Assembly (NCBI GenBank): GCA_021234155.1
Contig: JAJEKV010000038.1
Span: forward strand, 4,834,847 to 4,898,846
Reading direction: 5' to 3'
DNA length: 64,000 nucleotides
Origin: Isoetes taiwanensis
Lineage: Eukaryota; Streptophyta; Lycopodiopsida; Isoetales; Isoetaceae
The notes beneath the pieces are model-generated. The model did no database searches. It was not told the origin of the DNA and saw only the letters and a program-made list of their open reading frames with translations. Made by a program: the position numbers and the translations under genes. Positions within the stretch are counted from its first letter, which is position 1; each line of letters opens with the position of its first letter. Below are positions 11,589 through 21,533 of this stretch, piece by piece.

Positions 11589-11702
11589 CGTCTTGAATTG
11601 GCTACACACACATGCCGGACCTAGTCTACTACTGTTATTGCTACTTGATATATCCGACTCTATTCCACCAAATATACTAACCTTTTATAAAGAAAGACTT
11701 AC

Positions 11703-13389
11703 CCCATTTCGCTCAATGTTGCACTAATCTCCGCCAGGTCCTCTCTTGAGGGTATGGGGAGCTTAGAAACCCACACCTCCTCATGGTTGTAATGTAGCGT
11801 ATACATTGTTTGTCCGGTTTGCTTAGCCTGGTTGGATAGGGATCGTTGTGCCTCAATAGAATGCTGTCCGTCAATAATAAGGAAGCATACATTAGGGTTC
11901 TCCACTATTAGCTCTTCTAGTGTTGTCCACTGGAGTGGAGCATCCTTTTTCTTATCCCAAGGAAGCACGCGTCACCGGCATAGGAACTTGGCACGGATTC
12001 CTCACCATCGCCCTCAATATTTCTCTTGCATGCTCGTGGTCATACCTCCCCGCTAACAAGACTTGACTTATGTGATCTCACCAGGCGGTCAACATGGATG
12101 GGATGTGTAAAAGATTGGCCAAGTGGGTAGTTGTTTGCATACTTGACTAGCCTACTCATTGCCTCCAAATGCAATTTCTTTTGAGTCATTTTCTGCCAAA
12201 ATGCCATCAATCATTGCGTGGGGATGTCCTTTCCTAAGTCCAAATCTTCGTACATCCCCGATATCATTTTGATGCTTCATCTCCTCCGGTAGTAACTTGG
12301 AGAAGGTCCTCATAAAGCTCTCCTCACCGCAGACACCCCTTCACTAATAGAAACCGGAGTGAGGACATGATTTTGAGGCCATCCGTACTTGAAACACGAC
12401 TCAGCACTCACGTCCTTCTTCATCAGACCATCTTTGAAAGCAGTTGCCCTGGCATGTGTAAATCTGACGAGATCTTTCTTGTGGTTCTTCACAACCTCCA
12501 CTAGGAGTTGACAACATATGTCATCCTGCTCCTCACAAGTGATAAGAATACCTTGTTTCTTCATAAGATCGGTCTCTTTCTTTCTGGAGTGTAACACAAG
12601 ATCCACCTTACCATTTGTTTTGCCTACATCAACATACCACTCCGCACTATCATCCATCTTCTCCTCGGGGCATGGAGGATCTGTGTCTGCTCTGATAATG
12701 GATCCGCTATCATCCATCGACAATGCATAGGATACTGCGTCCTCATTGGGCTTTCCCTTCTTCTGTGAGCTGGAGCTCGCTGGAGTATCTTCCGAGCCTC
12801 TTGCTTTCTTAGGAGGAGGTGTAGGAGCTACTATTCGGTTTTGTCTCTTCTTCCCTGCAAACGAGGGTGCAATACACGCTTAGCGCGATTTCGGGTGGTC
12901 ATCAATTCCGGCCAGACTAAAGTACAAAATGGCATACAGTCCCCAATTACAGACATGCACTCATAAGGCGTGCCAATTACAGCATGCCGAATAGACACTC
13001 GAAGGTAGGCCAACTAAACATGGTCATACTACTTTACAAATTATAGACAGAACAGTTAATCACGAGAAGGACAATTTAACACAGGAAGGACATTTATTAT
13101 GCAGATGCAAATACAAGTCACTGCAGAAATGAGCAGCTAAAGAAATGATAGACAGGAGTGTGAGCAGCTATAGAAAGTTAAGTCACTGCTACAGAAATAA
13201 TAGACAGGAGTATAGGCAGAAGATACAAAGCAAATACAGTAAATACAGTAAATACAGAGCAAACACTGCACACTAATCAGAGCAATGAACAATGAATGAA
13301 TAACACACAGAATGATGACAATACTGACCTTCAGCACCTTCTCTCGCGGCCCGGCCTGAGTTTGGAGCAGCACGACCTTTGGGCGACAT
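11703..13389 (-). pseudogene. Leftward gene of element A, ParB/DGQHR-like, two exons seen
   Basis: Exon 1 (13389-13329) begins MSPKGRAAPNSGRAAREGAE and ends at a GTCAGT donor. Exon 2 starts after TTTGCAG (12856) in matching phase, with a basic PPPKKARG stretch and then WYVDVGKTNGKVDLVLHSRKK. This aligns with element B (WHVDLAKTNGKLDLTLFSRKK). Near the end it reads LPWDKKKDAPLQW, then NVCFLIIDGQHSIEAQ, and stops at a GTAAGT donor (11697-11702). The IIDGQHS-EAQ motif resembles the xVxDGxHR signature of ParB/Srx-fold DNA-binding or nuclease proteins; this is a tentative match. Stops near 12315 and 12130 and at least three frame changes make it a pseudogene. It shares a short divergent promoter region with the rightward gene. 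Role unknown; a DNA-binding partner of a transposase is my inference. Confidence 0.6.
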
Positions 13390-13502
13390 CTTCGCGATGA
13401 TCTTGAGCACCTCGGAGTTCTTGAGTTCTTGAGCGCCTCGGAGTTCTTGAGCGTCTCGGAGCAAGTCGACAATCAAAAAGCAAGAAATGGAATTCAAAAA
13501 CT

Positions 13503-13510
13503 TATATAGA
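13503..13510 (-). promoter_or_regulatory. TATA-like box for leftward gene of element A
   Basis: On the minus strand the sequence reads TATATAAG about 115 bp upstream of the probable ATG at 13389. Position and sequence fit a core promoter. Not tested. Confidence 0.5.
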
Positions 13511-13556
13511 TTTCCATAAGGCGATTAGGTCGGCTTTCGATCGACGGGTTTCATTC

Positions 13557-13686
13557 GGATCGACTTTTGATCGACGGTCCGATAGAAGCGAGCGGTTATT
13601 AAAATTTCGCGGATCGACTTTTAATCGACGGTCCGATAGAAGGGAGCGGATATTTAAATTTCGCGGATCGACTTTTAATCGACGGT
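13557..13686. repeat. 54-bp tandem repeats in the divergent promoter of element A
   Basis: GGATCGACTTTT(G/A)ATCGACGG recurs at 13557, 13611 and 13665, giving two full 54-bp units and a partial third. The array sits between the leftward start at 13389 and the rightward first exon, so it is a candidate bidirectional regulatory array. Each unit contains a palindrome-like TCGA...TCGA pair. Confidence 0.9.
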
Positions 13687-13742
13687 TAGCAATCTTACGA
13701 TTGGGCCTAATGGGCCGGGCCCGATCGATTTGCAAGCGATAA

Positions 13743-14268
13743 ATGGCTCTACGACCGCCCGTATTGTCAAATCCCATAATTAGATTTCACTCAGCGGCTA
13801 GAAAAGCAGTACAATTAACGGATAATTTGAAACTACCACCTAATCTTGCCGCCAGCCTTTCTTGTCATTCAACTCGAAGAACTTGGAAGAACTCTCGAAA
13901 AGAACTCGGAAGAATCGAAGAAGCCGGCGCCGAAATGATGTCGAGCGCCTTCATGTAAGTTCATCTACTCTTCCAGAACCCAAGCTCCAAATTAATCCCA
14001 TGGTCTTGCGACATTGAAATGCAGTTGGAGAAGAATGCTACATCTTGGCGAAATTTGAAGAGGAGGGTGGGAAATTGCAAGATAGAATCACGATCCGGAA
14101 GCAATCGCCATGGAGTTCCTCTTGAAATGATCATGTGAAGATTCTAGTAACCGGTTGCCATTTCAACGACGGCATTACCCGTAAGGCATCCCCGATGGAG
14201 ACACAAAGGGTGAAAGCATCTAACCTTTGTTGCATGGCCAAGAATTCACTTAAAGAAGGTGAGTTTCA
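13743..14268 (+). pseudogene. Rightward gene of element A, first exons with DUF8039-like module
   Basis: Exon 1 ends at a GTAAGT donor (about 13955) after MMSSAF. A second exon starts after GAAATGCAG (about 14024) and ends near 14268 at GGTGAG. The second exon reads NCKIESRSGSNRHGVPLEM and later FVAWPRIHLKK. It aligns with 27200-27450 of element B (HGIPLGDKYVRV and FVAWPRNRLKK). This pattern resembles the DUF8039-type module seen in plant transposon-associated proteins. Copy A has stops in the middle, so it is non-functional. The gene presumably continues, after a 2.5-kb intron, into the exon at 16748. Confidence 0.55.
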
Positions 14269-15215
14269 TTTTCTTGGAAGACATAGAGGAAGATTGAGTG
14301 CTCATACTTGATTATGCTATATGTATGAAATTAAAACGCTTTGCATGCCGACCATTCATTCAATATTGCAAAACTATAAGGCCTCGCAGACCCGAGCATT
14401 CAGGAATTTAAAAAACACTGTATTCTTTACATGGATGGGATATTCTTTAAAAAACCTGCATTCTTTACATTGTTTTAATTACATCTGTGTGTTATTCATC
14501 TATGTGTTATTCATCTGTGTGTTGTTCCTCGAGTCTCAAATCTTTGGCACAATAGTCTCAAATGTTTGTTGAAAAAGATAAACCGCATACAAGATTCCGG
14601 CAAATAAGATGGTGCAAAATATTGGGATATTACACAAAATGGCTTCGAGGTCCGCAACTCTAATTATCAGCTTAGCATTCTCCATTTCAAGCCCCTCCGA
14701 GCCTCGACACTACTCATTGAATAAGCTTATGCTTGTAGCCTATGCCGCACAGGAGGAACTTCGATTGAATACGGCGCCCGCGTATGTTCGCTTGAATCTG
14801 GCGCCCACGCGAATTCATAAATCTGTAAGTTAGAGAGAAAAACAAATTAGTGATTTCGCGCCATGAGCTAATACCATTCACTTGTAATTTAAATGCCATG
14901 CGTGTATCCTGTATTGTACTTTAAAAGCGTCTTGTAATTTCTTCCGAAAGTCATCATTGTAATTTTTAAATTTGAGAGAGCTGAAGTGAAATCAGCGCCG
15001 AAAATATGTTTGTGTGCAAAATGTTTACATTATGCGGTCCTAATACACACGGCGGAACTGCATAAAGCTAATTATCAGTATGCAATTCACGCCAGGTATT
15101 GGACTGCTTGACAATTTAAACATTTGCACACCTAACATATTTTCAGGCGCTAGGTGATCCACTTCAGCTCTCTCAAAATTAAGAATAAAAGAGCCGAATT
15201 CAAAAGCGAATTAGA
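14269..15215. other. Intron-like AT-rich DNA of element A
   Basis: No gene is seen. The segment 14470-14525 has three short repeats of GTGTTATTCATCT. It contains the isolated motif TTCACGCCAGG (about 15086-15096), related to the palindromes of element B. It is probably part of the large intron of the rightward gene. Confidence 0.45.
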
Positions 15216-15468
15216 AGAAATTACAGTTATGCTTTCAAGTTAGAGTTGACACTAAAGAAACATATTGCAGTCATTAAATCCTTGTATTGCCATTGAAAAT
15301 TTTTACATAGGGCCTTTTATTAGAGTTGCCAGAATTCAAAACAGCTTCTGCAGAAATTACAGTTCTGCTTTCAAGTTAGAGTAGAAACTAAAGAAACATA
15401 TTACAGTCAGTAAATCCTTGTATTGCCATTGAAAAATTTTACATAAGGCCTTTTATTAGAGTTGCCCA
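15216..15468. repeat. Tandem duplication, about 115 bp, in intron of element A
   Basis: Positions 15216-15330 and 15353-15468 are near-identical. Both run from GAAATTACAGTT through CTTTCAAGTTAGAGT and AAATCCTTGTATTGCCATTG to CCTTTTATTAGAGTTGCC. They lie just downstream of the antisense acidic gene. Confidence 0.9.
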
Positions 15469-15615
15469 AATCACGTGTTTACAAAATTACAGAAGTTCTA
15501 GGCAGTTTAAGGAGATGCCTAGCTCCATTCATAATCCTCATTTGAGGCCTTTTTTGGAGATGCCCAGCTCGCTCTTCTGAACCAAAAACTAAATAACAAA
15601 AACACAAAAAAAAAA

Positions 15616-16152
15616 TCAGCCCTCTACCTCCTCCTCTTCTTCCTCCTCCTCTTCTTCCTCTGAGCTTTCATCTGCCATCTTCGTCAGGATGTCTTCGGCA
15701 GCATCTTCGTCTTCGGAGGAGGAGAGGGCGTCCATAATCAGCTGCTTTTTTTCTTCTTCTAATTCTTCCCGCCATTCTTCATCTGCTTCCTCCATTTCTT
15801 CTTCTTTTTCAATCTCGTTCTCCATCTCCTCATCTGAATCAAGGGGAGTATGGGGGGACTCGAGCTCTTGGTCTTTGGTGCTCAGATAATCTTTTCCCGG
15901 GCGAAGCTTGCCCTGCAGAAATAACTCCTCGCAATTATCCAGACTGTGGTGCGGAAGGCAGCCACAGCGGCATCTGCAGGAGGGGGGAATGGATTTCTTT
16001 ATCAATTTTTTTATCTGCCTCTTCGCCGAGTCCGGCGAGATGGAGCGGGACGAGGCCGGGCAGCATGGCTCACCATGGTAGAAGGCGCTAGAAATCAATG
16101 AAGGCGCTAGAAGGAAGAAAGGATTGGCGGTTGAAAGAATGGAGGGTTTCAT
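15616..16152 (-). CDS. Acidic Glu/Ser-rich protein, antisense gene inside element A
   Basis: An intact 178-residue frame on the minus strand. The first 30 residues are hydrophobic and Ser-rich. A basic KRQIKKLIKKS segment and a cysteine cluster (CRCRCGC, about residues 60-66) follow. From about residue 100 the protein is almost all Glu, Asp and Ser (SSEDEDAAEDILTK, then a poly-Glu run of 11). I do not recognise a family. Element B has a comparable antisense acidic gene at the same place, which argues for a real conserved gene and not a chance frame in a CTT/CTC repeat. Acidic tails of this kind often bind histones or basic DNA-binding proteins; that is inference only. No intron is needed. Confidence 0.55.
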   Translation of the reverse strand: MKPSILSTANPFFLLAPSLISSAFYHGEPCCPASSRSISPDSAKRQIKKLIKKSIPPSCRCRCGCLPHHSLDNCEELFLQGKLRPGKDYLSTKDQELESPHTPLDSDEEMENEIEKEEEMEEADEEWREELEEEKKQLIMDALSSSEDEDAAEDILTKMADESSEEEEEEEEEEEVEG

Positions 16153-16184
16153 GCAAAATGCGAGGTTTCTTATAGGCGCGGTTG

Positions 16185-16500
16185 TAATTATGATTCCATC
16201 ACATTATACAAGATTTATATCATATACGAATTACCTATCATTACTTCTATTGAATTAATTACGCCCTAGGTTATCATTAATTCTCTATAGAATTACCCAC
16301 ATGTCAGCTATACTTAAACCCTATGTTTTCATTAATTTTGTATAATTACCTAGACCCCAGCTATACTTACAACCAACTTTGGCCCATCTAGATTTACGAC
16401 TTATACTTACCTCATTAGTACTACTAGCATACACCCTATGTTACCATTAATTTTGCAATAATTACCTACACCTAAGCTATACTTACAACCTATTTTTGGC
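16185..16500. repeat. Degenerate tandem repeats upstream of DUF7869-like exon
   Basis: The phrases AATTACC(T/C)A, AGCTATACTTA and CCCTATGTT(A/T) recur at roughly 100-bp spacing, about three times. They appear decayed. They lie between the acidic gene start and the exon at 16748 and could include its promoter or intron sequence. Confidence 0.55.
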
Positions 16501-16747
16501 TGCACTTACAACATATATTTGTCCATTTAATGGTTTTTTTGGTATTTCTTAAAGTTCCCTTTAATCGGTTCTCAAAATTACTTTGTCCTTTTTTCGAATT
16601 AATATTAAGACATTTCACTTTATATAGGTGAAGCGTGTGGATCCTAAAAAGGGTAAAAATGTAATACCTATCCCCCCAACATGTTTCAACATTGTTACCA
16701 CATGTTCTTATCACATTGTTACCCCATTGTAAACATTGTTCTTGTAG

Positions 16748-19600
16748 GTCAATGCTGTGGACCACCCAAAGGGTGTTGAGGCTGAGACTACTAAGCAAAT
16801 TATCCTCTCAAATGGGTTGGATTGGAAGAATAAGAAGGTGAAACTGAAGCACCAATGCAATAAGGAGCTAGTAGGTGAAGGAACTATCATACTAGCTGAT
16901 CCTATCCAGGCTGTCAATGATGAAAGGTTAGGAGAGGATAAAGTGGGTGTGGCTATAACAAGTTTAGAGGAAAAATGGAAGGAAAAAGGATCAAATCACC
17001 AGGATTGCACTGCTTGTATTAAACAATTGGAGGTTCCATGCATCATGCCATGGCCTATAGCCTGCATTGAGTTTATAGGAGAATTCCTTTTACTAGAGCC
17101 AGAGGTTGTGGATGACACTGATTTTCTTAATGCACCTCCAATAGCTGCCAGGACCACATTTTCAGAGAAGAGGGCACACTCAGTGGTGAAACATTATCCT
17201 AGCAAGAGGTCCAAGTCAAGTAGTGATTGTTCACGTGAAGCTCTGACTAAGGTAAGGGGAATGGAATGTTGTTGGGCTAATTGTGTTCAGAAGTTTGAAA
17301 TTGATGAATTGGTGGAAGCAAGAGCCACCTTCCAAGAGTATACTTGTGATGAGAGGAGGACTTACATGTACTCCATTCATGAGCTTGCACTTCAAGATGA
17401 AAAATTTCCAAAGAAAAAAAAATACCCACTGCTAGGGACATGGATATGTAAAGTTGCATGGATACATATTCATGGCATTCCAATTTCATCTTGGCAAAAT
17501 TGGCAAGCAAGTCATGCAAAGGGGAGTAAAATTGCATTAGATGGAAATATGTTGAGGCCAACTTCTAGGATCCTGGCTGCTAGGGAGGTTTTTGAAAAAT
17601 ATGTTGAATTCAATGCTGAGAATATGCCACATAAAAGTAGGAAAGATCAACAGGGAAAAATAGTTGTCGAGAAGAGATTGCCATCCCATTGTACCCAGAA
17701 GAGCATATTGGAGGAAGTGAATGCTTTGCTTCGAGAACTACAGGTACCTGCAATATCTCAACACAGCTTCAGTAGACTATGGAGCAAGCACTTCAAGCAT
17801 GTCACTATAGACACTTCGAACAATTTTGCAAAGTGCAACTTGTGTGCTAAGTTGAAAGAGATTCTTGATAAGAACAAGCAACCAAGCCAAAGGGCTAAGA
17901 TAAGGGAGCAAATGAAAGATCACATGACAGACCAACTATCATGTAGATCCACTTATTGGATGTGGAGAACATTATCATGTTTGGAACCCAATAACTATGT
18001 TTGCATTATACATGACAAGATGGATCAATCGAAGACTTGTTTGCCACAGTATAGTTACATACCCAAGCAAATCAATAGAGCTTATCCTTTGCAAGTCTCT
18101 CTGACAGGTGCAATAGTGCATGGCTCGGTGCCAATTTATTATGGCCATTTTTATTTGCAATTGTGGAGTGATGGTCCTGATTTTCATATTGGAAGTGTGA
18201 TGAGGTGCTTGAGGAACTATGAGAGTGGTTATTCTAGTGACCTCCACAACCCTGGAGGTGGTAGCCAACCACTCTTCAGTGCATTGTTGGATAGAAAGCC
18301 TAATAATTTAGAGAAGTTTACTAAGGCAAGGTTTAGGAAGTCGGTGCTTCAACATGTTGGAGCCTCAAGTTCACGTCCCCAACCTCGAGATCTACCACCA
18401 GGTTCCTCCTCCAACTTGACAATTGTCTTTGAATGAGAATAAAAACAGGTATATGTTCTCATTCCTATCTTATTTAACAGCCGTGGGTGTCGTTGAAAGA
18501 GTGAATTTAGGGTTCTTAATGCCTGGACATACTCATGAGGATGTGGATGCATTGTTTGGGAAGTATAGTGCTTGCGGTTGAAATCTCAAACGCGTGACCA
18601 ATCTTCCTAGACTAATGGAAGTTCTTAGTGAATACATTTCACCTTCTCCTATAGGGTTGATCATACAAGAGGTGCCTGATTGGAAGAATTTTATCGAAGG
18701 TTATGCTCTTGATATGGAAGGTCAATCTAGACCTCTTCAGTACACTTTCTGGGTCATGGGAAAGAAGCCAATCATGCAATGGAAGATGAGACCTTCAGAT
18801 GATAAATGGAGGCCAGATGAGGGAGTACCTATATGGCACGAAGATGAAAATGGTAAACCTAAGATTCCAAGGGGTCAACCAAAAGCTCTTAAGCCTTTTC
18901 CAGAGGTGGATTCATTGCAAAGCACATTGGACGGCATTTTTGAATACATCAAGTATTGGAAAAATAACCCCGATGATACCAACCTTGCATTGATAGATTA
19001 TTGGACACAGGTACATGGATTATTGGGACAAGTAGACACATCCTCTGATGAACTCAAAGATGGATGGCTACCTAAGACTAGGTGGAGAGACTTGATAACA
19101 CCTGAGGAAGCTGATGATGTGGTTAGTAGTATTCGCAAGTCCATGGCTCCTCCAAATTCTTTGAAAAACACTATGTTGGTCCTAGGAAAGGAAGGCCTAA
19201 ATATCTCGGGCTGGAGGATTATGATCCCAAAGATGACTTGCTTTGCCATCAATTTGCACTTATAGTACCAGAGCGCAAAGAGATATACCCTGTGTGGATG
19301 GGTTACACCATCTCAGAGGTTTGCAAAGAAGTAGGTGACCGCAATGTGAACAAAGTTCGTGTGGAGTGGTGGTGTCCAGTGCACCAGTTAAATGCAGTGG
19401 CAGAGGAAGAAAGGTATAGAGACTGTTGGACAAAGAGATGGAAGAGAAACCCTATTGAAGGGGATGATTGGGTTGAGTTAGATACTATTTTGTTTTCATG
19501 GACCCCAAAGGTCATCCCAGACAAGACTGCTAGGGTTACAATACCCGTGGAAGTGAGGAAGAAAGCTATGATATCTCTAGGGGTCACTTCTGAGAAGTAA
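16748..19600 (+). pseudogene. DUF7869-like protein of element A (putative transposase), frameshifted
   Basis: The exon begins after a TTGTAG acceptor. An N-terminal module (NKKVKLKHQCNKELVGEG, ILADP, LGEDKVGVAI) looks like a second DUF8039-type repeat. Then come ECCWANCVQKF, EARATFQEYTCDERRTYMY, a zinc-finger-like KCNLCAKLK, CIIHDKMDQSKTCLP, and LWSDGPDFHIGSVMRCLRNY. After a frameshift near 18430 come NENKNRYMFSFLSYLTAVG and FLMPGHTHEDVDALFGKYS, the signature I associate with DUF7869. A stop (18579) and a second shift (near 19245) precede the C-terminus, which has a VWMGYTISEV...VRVEWWCPV module and ends TSEK. DUF7869 proteins are widespread, repetitive and uncharacterised. The DKMD, LDN and HEDVD acidic residues suggest an RNase H-like nuclease; this is my inference. 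Confidence 0.75.
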
Positions 19601-19734
19601 TTGGCAATATGTAACTCGACATGCATATAATTTTTAATGCAATCATGTTGTGCTGTTATAAAAAAAAGTCACATTCTCAATGCAAATTTACTAACCCGGG
19701 AAAAAGTTGCAGTGCCAAAATGGTCCAAAATCCT

Positions 19735-19766
19735 GACATAAATCCAATTTAAATGAATGATGGTTT
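19735..19766 (-). repeat. Right terminal inverted repeat of element A
   Basis: Read on the minus strand it begins AAACCATCATTCATTTAAAT and ends TTTATGTC. It matches both ends of element B with only a few substitutions. Flanking sequence after 19766 is unrelated to that of element B. Confidence 0.85.
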
Positions 19767-21056
19767 GGTTGAAAATGCACTATGATGCATTTCTGAGAAA
19801 GCTTTGACAGCTTTGCTTAGAGCCTTCAAAACCTATGGAGAAGTTAGAATAGCATTTAGAGGGATGAGACAAATAGAATTGAAGAGACAAGGAACTGCAT
19901 GCAAGGTTTTTGACCCAGGTGAAGATAAAGGTATATAAATTTCTTGCTGGAATGATAATATGAGGGGGGGTTGCCTGAATTGCCAGGCAAAAAAGGGAGT
20001 TTGTACAAATCTGGACTTTGTTTTGATACTTGACAACTACATTGTATTGCATGCAGAAATTAGCCATCGGTTTTAGGTTTTTATATAGTTCAGAGCTATA
20101 AAAGAGGGCATTTTGTCAGCTGTTCCAGTTGAGCTCTTTCACTCGTAAAGGAACAAGACATAAAGCATGGGCAAAATGTTTGTTACAGGGCAAGGGCCTT
20201 CTTGCAGAAAATGTATCAGATTTAATTTTTTCAGTTTTAGCTAAAATATCAGACTCACAAGATTTATGACCAGATGGGTAATACCAAGTAGACTCTATGA
20301 GCAACAAACAAATGAGCAATTACAGAATATAATTGTTGGGATACTACAGTAACTTGTCATGTTTAGATTAAGTAAGTGGCTACATATAATAAAAATGCAT
20401 TGGATATGAAAAGCTAGCCATGGCATGGCATGACTATAAGCAGGCACACGTCCAAATGGTATTTGAGAGAAACTTGTATTAACTACTCTTATGTTTTCCT
20501 GGCTCTCTAAGTTTCTTTCAGGACTTTTTCATAAAAAATGTAGCAGTTATGACGGTTCAGGAGGCTTTTGATTTTATTGTTGATCCCTCTATTTCAAATG
20601 AGTGATTATTTTGACAAGATACATCTTCCCTTCATATTCTTCATGAATGAATATGTAAATTTGGTGATTGAGAATGCATTGCTTTATCAGGATCAGGTCC
20701 AAGAAAGGATTCAGAATAGGGTATTGCAAAGTTCACACGATCAAGTTTCAGAGGCTGTGTTTGTGCAGGTAATGTGATTCTGACGCTGGGCAGGTGCCAT
20801 TATGCAAAAATGCTCAGTGATGAATAAAATTATTTCTAGCATTTATTCTAAAGATATTAGACCAGGTCGAGGACTATGAAAGCTTGTTGCCCATGTATTT
20901 ATAGATCTTGTAGACTTTCGTGGTCTAGATTGCGACCACAATTTATAAGCCAAGGCCTGGATTGATAAAAGCTAGATTATTTGGATTTGGTTGCAGTTTG
21001 AAGGTACTGCATTATGTAGATCTGCATGCATGTTAACTTCTACTCAATCATGTGAG
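19767..21056. other. Unassigned DNA, no gene seen
   Basis: AT-rich sequence with only short random frames. No motif, repeat or RNA gene is recognised before the SINE. Confidence 0.5.
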
Positions 21057-21280
21057 TCTAGCTTGGCCTAGTGGTTAGTCCACTCGTCTAGCACATTGAG
21101 GTTTCGTGTTCGAACCTCACTAGGATCTTGGCATCTTAGGATCTTTGGCCTCTGGTATCCTTGTAGGGGGCGGTGCTCTTGAAGGGGGATTGCAAGAACA
21201 TGCCATGTGCCATCGTATGTCCTAAGGGATGCTGGCTAGTGCTACGACGTAAAAATACACCTTCCTTCCTTCCTTAACTC
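21057..21280 (+). mobile_element. tRNA-derived SINE
   Basis: The head has both internal Pol III promoter boxes: an A box TGGCCTAGTGG (21064-21074) and a B box GTTCGAACC (21108-21116). Spacing and the DNA between look like a tRNA gene. An unrelated body follows, ending in a simple CTTCCTTCCTTCCTT tail (about 21260-21275). A real tRNA gene is ruled out by poor pairing in the expected stems and by the attached body and tail. A target-site duplication is not clear; ACTCAA occurs near both ends. It lies about 220 bp left of element B. Confidence 0.8.
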
Positions 21281-21501
21281 AACCCTCTTATTAGTTGGCG
21301 ATATCTATGTTGTCTCATCCTATAATCCTTATAGTTCACGGGTTGCATGAACACTTTGTAGCACTGGCAAAGGTTGCGGTGTAAAACATTTTTGCAGCAC
21401 TTATTCTTGGGCAATAGTAGTTCATATTTCCGTGGGAAAAGTGATGGAAGTTATTTTCTTTTAGCATCTACATATAGCTGACTTTTAATTTGTTCTAGTA
21501 G

Positions 21502-21533
21502 AAACCATCATCCAATTAAATTGGGATTATGTC
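21502..21533 (+). repeat. Left terminal inverted repeat of element B
   Basis: Begins AAACCATCATCCAATTAAAT and ends TTATGTC. It is the reverse complement of 33900-33931 with two substitutions. Confidence 0.88.

Larger units (their letters stand above)
11703..19766 (+). mobile_element. Element A: left-truncated copy of a DUF7869/ParB-like transposon unit
   Basis: This stretch carries, in the same order and orientations as element B (21502-33931), a leftward gene with an IIDGQHS motif, a divergent rightward gene with a DUF8039-like exon, an antisense acidic gene, and a DUF7869-like exon. Its right end (19735-19766) matches both ends of element B over 32 bp. The left inverted repeat was not found; the leftward gene stops after the exon ending at 11703, so the left part is deleted or unrecognisable. 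Protein-level divergence between A and B is substantial, so they are separate insertions and not a recent tandem duplication. All its main genes carry frameshifts or stops. Confidence 0.75.

Noticed and set aside
10584-11700. Left terminal inverted repeat of element A
   Set aside because: I scanned by eye for AAACCATCAT and close variants here and in 1-2404 and found none, so element A is called left-truncated.
21064-21130. A functional tRNA gene
   Set aside because: A and B boxes are present, but the stems do not pair well, and a 150-bp body and CTTCC tail follow, so a SINE fits better.
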